From Bostrychus sinensis (lineage: Eukaryota; Chordata; Actinopteri; Gobiiformes; Eleotridae), in NCBI GenBank assembly GCA_020698575.1, contig CM036251.1, positions 13,122,288-13,186,287 of the forward strand: a stretch of DNA of 64,000 bases, read 5' to 3'. Position numbers and translations under genes: made by a program. This document shows positions 59,671 through 64,000 of this stretch, one piece after another (the first letter of the stretch is position 1; each line of letters opens with the position of its first letter). Below the pieces are notes generated by a model, which saw only the letters and a list, made by a program, of their open reading frames with translations, was not told where the DNA came from and did no database searches.

Positions 59671-60497
59671 ATAAGTAGTCATTATGGTCATTATAATATG
59701 AAAAGGTGTATGTATAGTGTAATTGTGTGTGCAGGTAACTCCATGGTAACTAAGATTTCTATTAAATTGAGATAAAGGTACTTTTATGTATTTTTGTTGT
59801 CATTAGATCTAGTCTTGACATTGACTTTGGCAAATTTAATGTCAATATTAAATTTGAGGGTGAGAGGGGTTTTGAAAAGTTGGCTTCAGATATAATTATT
59901 TTCAGATTGTGTATCCAAATAATTTTACTTAGGTCAAAGAAAATATCACAGTGATAAAGCATCAAGCAGATGGGTTGTTCTTTTTGAACAGGCGCAGCGT
60001 AGGGCAGCTGCGCAGAGGGGTCCTTCCACCATCAACACAACGGAAGCACGCGTGTACTAAATTGATTTGTAAGCATTATTTACTGTATATTAGCTGTACG
60101 AGCGTCTATTCATAAATTGTACTTTTGCGATTACATAAAATAATAACTATTTATGTTTGTGAAGGTTTGTGTTACGCCCTGTCAGAAAATAAGAATGTTT
60201 TGTCAAATACAAGGACACGTAGCCTACCTGAACACATTATTTTTTATATATATATAAACTTTAATTTACTTTATAGTGGGCATTTGATATTGTATATAGG
60301 CATGTGCTTTTAGTTATGTCATGACTGTGAAATAGTTCATAATAGTACACTAGTGTAAAATGTATTAGTCATCTAGGTCATAATTTGCCTACTAACTTAA
60401 GCGTTTTGTAAGATGTGTGTAGCTGTATCTTCAGCTAAAATAGGTCCTGATAAATATGGTTGTGTTATTCTGTAGTCGTGGTTCGTTGGGTAAAAAA
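59671..60497. other. Upstream of ftsj1
   Basis: A GC-richer patch at about 59980-60060 (GGCGCAGCGTAGGGCAGCTGCGC) is the best candidate for the ftsj1 promoter or 5' untranslated exon. The remainder is AT-rich with no gene seen. Confidence 0.35.
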
Positions 60498-63037
60498 ATG
60501 GGGCGCTCCTCCAAAGACAAAAGGGACATTTATTACCGTTTGGCCAAAGAGGAAGGCTGGCGAGCCAGGAGTGCATTTAAACTGCTCCAGCTTGACCAAG
60601 AGTTCAACCTGTTTACAGGTAATGCACTGCATACATTTTTATTTTTTAAGGTTATCAAGGTTTATTGCATTACAAGTTGCTCACCCCCATCCCATGTTCC
60701 CACTGCAGGGGTGAACAGAGCTGTGGATCTGTGTGCAGCTCCCGGCAGCTGGAGTCAGGTCCTCAGTCGGAAACTTAGGTGAGTTCAGTCCCACCTCCTT
60801 AATGTCAGTGGGCCAGCAAACACTGCAAAATGTGAAATACAAGACTTCACAATAAGGTTTAAAGTTTACATCATCATTTTACCTCATAATGTTTCCACTC
60901 AGAGGTCGAGAAGAGAAGGGTGATGCTGAAGTAAAGATTGTTGCTGTAGATCTCCAGGCAATGGCTCCTCTGCCCGGAGTCACTCAGATTCAAGGAGACA
61001 TCACTAAGGTGAAGATGTGCTAAACATAAATATAAACAGTTAGTCGGTCTCATTTTTAGTGAACTAGCAGGTGACCCAGTCATGGGATCACATCTGATCC
61101 TTGTACTTAATCGTGCTCATTTTCAGGTTTCGACAGCAGAGGAGATAATTCGTCACTTTGAAGGTCAGCCGGCTGACCTAGTTGTCTGTGATGGAGCTCC
61201 TGACGGTCAGATATCTACCTCCTGTTGGTACTAATCTGATTATAAATCTCTGTTTTAGGCTTACAATTTGTATTTTTGCTACAGTAACTGGCCTCCATGA
61301 TGTGGATGAGTATATTCAGGCTCAACTTCTTCTTGCTGTAAGTACAAAGTGTGATTTTTATCTCGATTTCTGGGCTTGCTTTTAGATTGACAATTTTCTC
61401 TTTTCAGGCTTTGAACATCACAACACATGTACTGAAACGTGGAGGAACATTTGTAGCCAAAGTAAGCTCAACCTGAAACACATGACAAACAAATTACTCA
61501 TTGTTACTTGAAGAAGCACATTGTCATGTACAAATTAATCTTAATTAATTAATTATGTTAATTACATAATAAAGTATTTCATATATTTCTGTTGCATTGT
61601 AGTTCATGCACACTTTAAGCTTGCTGTTATTGATGTCTTTTGTTTTTCAGATTTTCAGAGGGAAGGACGTTACGTTGTTATATTCTCAGTTGAAGATCTT
61701 CTTTAGTGGCGTCACCTGCGCAAAGCCTCGTAGCAGCAGGAACTCCAGCATTGGTGAGATGCCATTACTAACCATTTACACAACACAGACAGGGTGTCAC
61801 TTGTCTGTAGGACATAAATGTGAGGTTTTGCATAGTAGTAAGGACATCTGTGTAGATTCTCAGCCATCCAGGAAAAATTGGTATAAAAGGTTGAACAGGA
61901 AGGTCAACTGGACAAGGTTTGTTTTTGGAGGAGATTTTGCTCTTACTCTGAATAGCTTAATCATTTCTGAGGAAAACTGCTGTTAGAGTGGAGATTTATA
62001 TGCAGTAGTTCCCTCCCAGAGTGAGTGGTTAAACCTGATGAGACTCAGGGCAGTCAACAACAATCATCAGCTGAATGGCCTCGACTGGACTCTAAGGCAG
62101 GGTCGTTACCTGTGATCCATTAGCCTAAGGTGCCTCTGAAGTTGATGGTCTATTGTTAGAGTAGTAGTTAGTTAGTAGTAAAGACATAGTCAGATAAGGC
62201 TGTCTTAACCATTTTTAACCATTACAACTTGCTTATTTCCAAACATTTTTTTCATCTGCAAAAAGTGTCCTGCAATAATAGCTTTGTTTGAATAACCTTA
62301 CTTTGTCTGTTGTTATCTTTTCAGAGGCTTTTGTTGTCTGTCAGAATTACCAGCCTCCTGAGGGTTATGTTCCAAATATGTCCAACCCTTTGCTTGATCA
62401 TTGCTATGGTAATCCAAGTCTACTGTTTTTATTTGTTTGGTGGTAGAGATTATAGTGAATTATCTCTATTTTTTGTTTTGGACATTAGTTGATTGTCTTT
62501 TGTGATATGAAAGTAAATTATTAAAGATAAGTCACAGCTCTTGTGGTGCCATCTTTTGTTCTGCTTCTGACTTACCATGGGCTGTATTTTTTATTTTTTT
62601 TCCCAGATGTGGACTTTAACCAGTTAGAGGGTCCAAATCGTGTCATTGTTCCCTTCTTGGCCTGTGGTGATCTCAGTGCATACGACTCTGACCGAACTTA
62701 CCCTCTGCAGGTAACCTGTCTTATCTACTGTGTATTTATACACAGTATAAAATATGTATACTGTATGTATACATATTTTACATGCATTATACCTATATAC
62801 ATATTTTATATATATATTTTAACCAAGACAAATTGGCTTAATTCTGCTCTTTTTTCTTAATTTCAGTTGGATGATAGTAAAGAATACCAGTACACCCCCC
62901 CAACACAGCCACCCATCCAGCCTCCATACCAGCAGGCCTGCCACCTACGAAAAAACAACCTTCTGTCTAAAGAGGATGCCCCATCTGCCTGCTCCAGCCA
63001 GAACCAAGACCAAGAATCCCCACCTGAGTCCTCATAA
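60498..63037 (+). CDS. ftsj1: tRNA 2'-O-ribose methyltransferase FTSJ1 (TRM7)
   Basis: Ten exons: 60498-60618, 60709-60778, 60903-61008, 61127-61205, 61285-61337, 61408-61461, 61651-61753, 62325-62408, 62607-62710, 62867-63037 (stop TAA). They join in phase to 314 residues (human 329). The start MGRSSKDKRDIYYRLAKEEG is that of the family. The SAM pocket is DLCAAPGSWSQ (47-57). The RrmJ-type catalytic tetrad can be placed at Lys28 (SAFKLLQL), Asp121 (VVCDGAPD), Lys161 (FVAKIFRG) and Glu196 (NSSIEAF). The enzyme methylates positions 32 and 34 of anticodon loops of tRNA-Phe and others, working with THADA-like and WDR6 partners, in the cytoplasm. The C-terminal tail after YTPPTQPP is shorter than in mammals. 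Intron 7 (61754-62324) holds repeat-like sequence. No lesion was seen. Confidence 0.96.
61770..62160. repeat. Repeat-like insertion in ftsj1 intron 7
   Basis: TCTCAGCCATCCAGGAAAA and GGTCGTTACCTGTGATCC are words found in common fish interspersed repeats. Ends were not defined. Confidence 0.35.
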
Positions 63038-63699
63038 TCTCATAATACTAGTATATTTTTATTGGTGTTGTTTTTATCTGTTTTAAGCTACTGTATTCAA
63101 GTAAATATAATTGCATTCAAACTTGTAAGCCACACTCTTTATTTATGCTTAGAGTCCAGAAATTACATGCTATTTCTTAATACAGGCATAGAATTAAAGC
63201 AATTTGTGAAAATTAATTGTTTTAGAAGAAATGTTCAGTGTTGTTCTTTTTTCTTTTTTTTTTTTCTTTTTTTAGGTTGTTGATATTCGCCTATGAAGAT
63301 GTTATTACAAACATATAGGCCTAAATCTAGAAGCTTATATCTCCTCTCCAGCAATTACTACTATGGGCTTTTACTGAATCACCACATGCCAACAATATGG
63401 AATGACAACTGCGTATTTTTCCACGCCTGTCAGAAAAACAAAAATAACACTCAATGAGTATTTTGCCCTTTTTGGAACACTTTGGCGTTGGTGCACATTT
63501 ACATTGATAGTTACTCGCTGATGGTGTTTATAAACAGTAAGAATACTTCATGTGCTTTCGAAACAATTCACTATGAAAAAAAAGAAGTACTGTAGGCTGT
63601 ATTCTTATTTGTACGCGTCATTTACCATTGTGGGTCGTCTCAAACCGGTTACAAACGTCTTAGCTACAACACAACACGCTTGCACCACACTACCATTGC
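63038..63699. other. ftsj1 3' UTR and intergenic space
   Basis: An ATTAAA near 63190 and T-rich sequence at 63245-63275 could mark the ftsj1 3' end. No other feature was seen. Confidence 0.35.
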
Positions 63700-64000
63700 T
63701 CACTTCCGGGTTTCCGATCGTACGTCCTGACGTCACACCATAACGCCTCGCAGCTGCATTGTTGTTGGGGGAAGAGAAGCTCGGGCTGCCGCTGAGGACT
63801 GCTACTTCAAACCGCCTCTCTGCGCTCTCCTACAGGTCAATACCCATCCCAAATACAGTATAACACATCCAACCGAGCCTGTAGCCCTGGATAACCACCG
63901 GTTTCTATCGGGATTTGTCCGGTTCAGCGTCCGCCGCGGCCGCCTTTGGAGGAGCTGACTGAATGTGGAATTAAGTGCCGCTGTGCTCCGCAGGCCGCGC
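63700..64000 (+). promoter_or_regulatory. CpG-rich 5' end of an off-window gene, with CRE
   Basis: A sharp rise in GC and CpG (CCTCGCAGC, GCCGCCGCGGCCGCC-like words) marks a promoter and 5' untranslated exon. A full cAMP-response element TGACGTCA is at 63728-63735. CAG|GTCAAT at 63835 could be a donor. The product lies outside the window. The strand is assumed plus because the GC-rich part extends rightward, but a minus-strand or bidirectional start is possible. Confidence 0.5.

Overview
The window looks like nuclear DNA of a ray-finned (teleost) fish. The reasons are spliced genes with vertebrate GT/AG introns, an AT-rich background, and a transposon mix typical of fish: RTE/Rex3, L2/CR1 and L1/Tx1-like LINEs, a DIRS-type element, many short hAT elements and a tRNA-derived SINE. 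No species can be named from the sequence alone.

Five host genes can be supported. Two long minus-strand genes of the acyl-CoA thioesterase / bile acid-CoA:amino acid N-acyltransferase (ACOT/BAAT) family lie in tandem. Copy 1 (7127-17679) and copy 2 (28177-41434) each have ten matching coding exons. Copy 1 carries a cysteine at the catalytic nucleophile (BAAT-like) and copy 2 a serine (thioesterase-like). Each has one 5' lesion: copy 1 lacks a start codon in its first recognisable exon, and copy 2 has a one-base insertion in exon 2 that an alternative acceptor could bypass. A third, broken copy of the same family remains at about 5340-5880. Next come an intronless kbtbd13 (49628-51052, minus), a six-exon PIM-family kinase (54115-58854, plus; likely pim2) and a ten-exon ftsj1 tRNA 2'-O-methyltransferase (60498-63037, plus). 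The right edge (about 63700-64000) looks like the CpG-rich 5' end of another gene that continues outside the window.

Most of the remaining DNA is transposon-derived. At 1-7 kb there is a hAT element with a transposase remnant, an L2-like LINE split by another hAT element, and SINE pieces. Copy 1 introns hold Rex3, L1-like and CR1/L2-like LINE fragments, and a DIRS relic sits just upstream of its first recognisable exon. Between the two ACOT/BAAT genes are a hAT nested inside another hAT, a Tc1-like inverted-repeat element, an L1 endonuclease fragment, a Rex3 fragment and a SINE. One intron of copy 2 holds a 0.53-kb inverted-repeat element, a decayed endogenous retrovirus and a hAT element that itself contains a solo LTR. 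Eight hAT-type insertions can be delimited to the base by 8-bp target duplications.

The host genes do not form an operon or pathway. The two ACOT/BAAT copies are related by tandem duplication and probably act in peroxisomal acyl-CoA or bile-acid metabolism (both end in the PTS1-like tripeptide SNL). KBTBD13 is a muscle CUL3 adaptor, PIM is a cytoplasmic/nuclear Ser/Thr kinase, and FTSJ1 modifies the tRNA anticodon loop. PIM2 and FTSJ1 both lie in Xp11.23 in humans, which fits an old linkage. No CRISPR array, rRNA or functional tRNA gene was seen.
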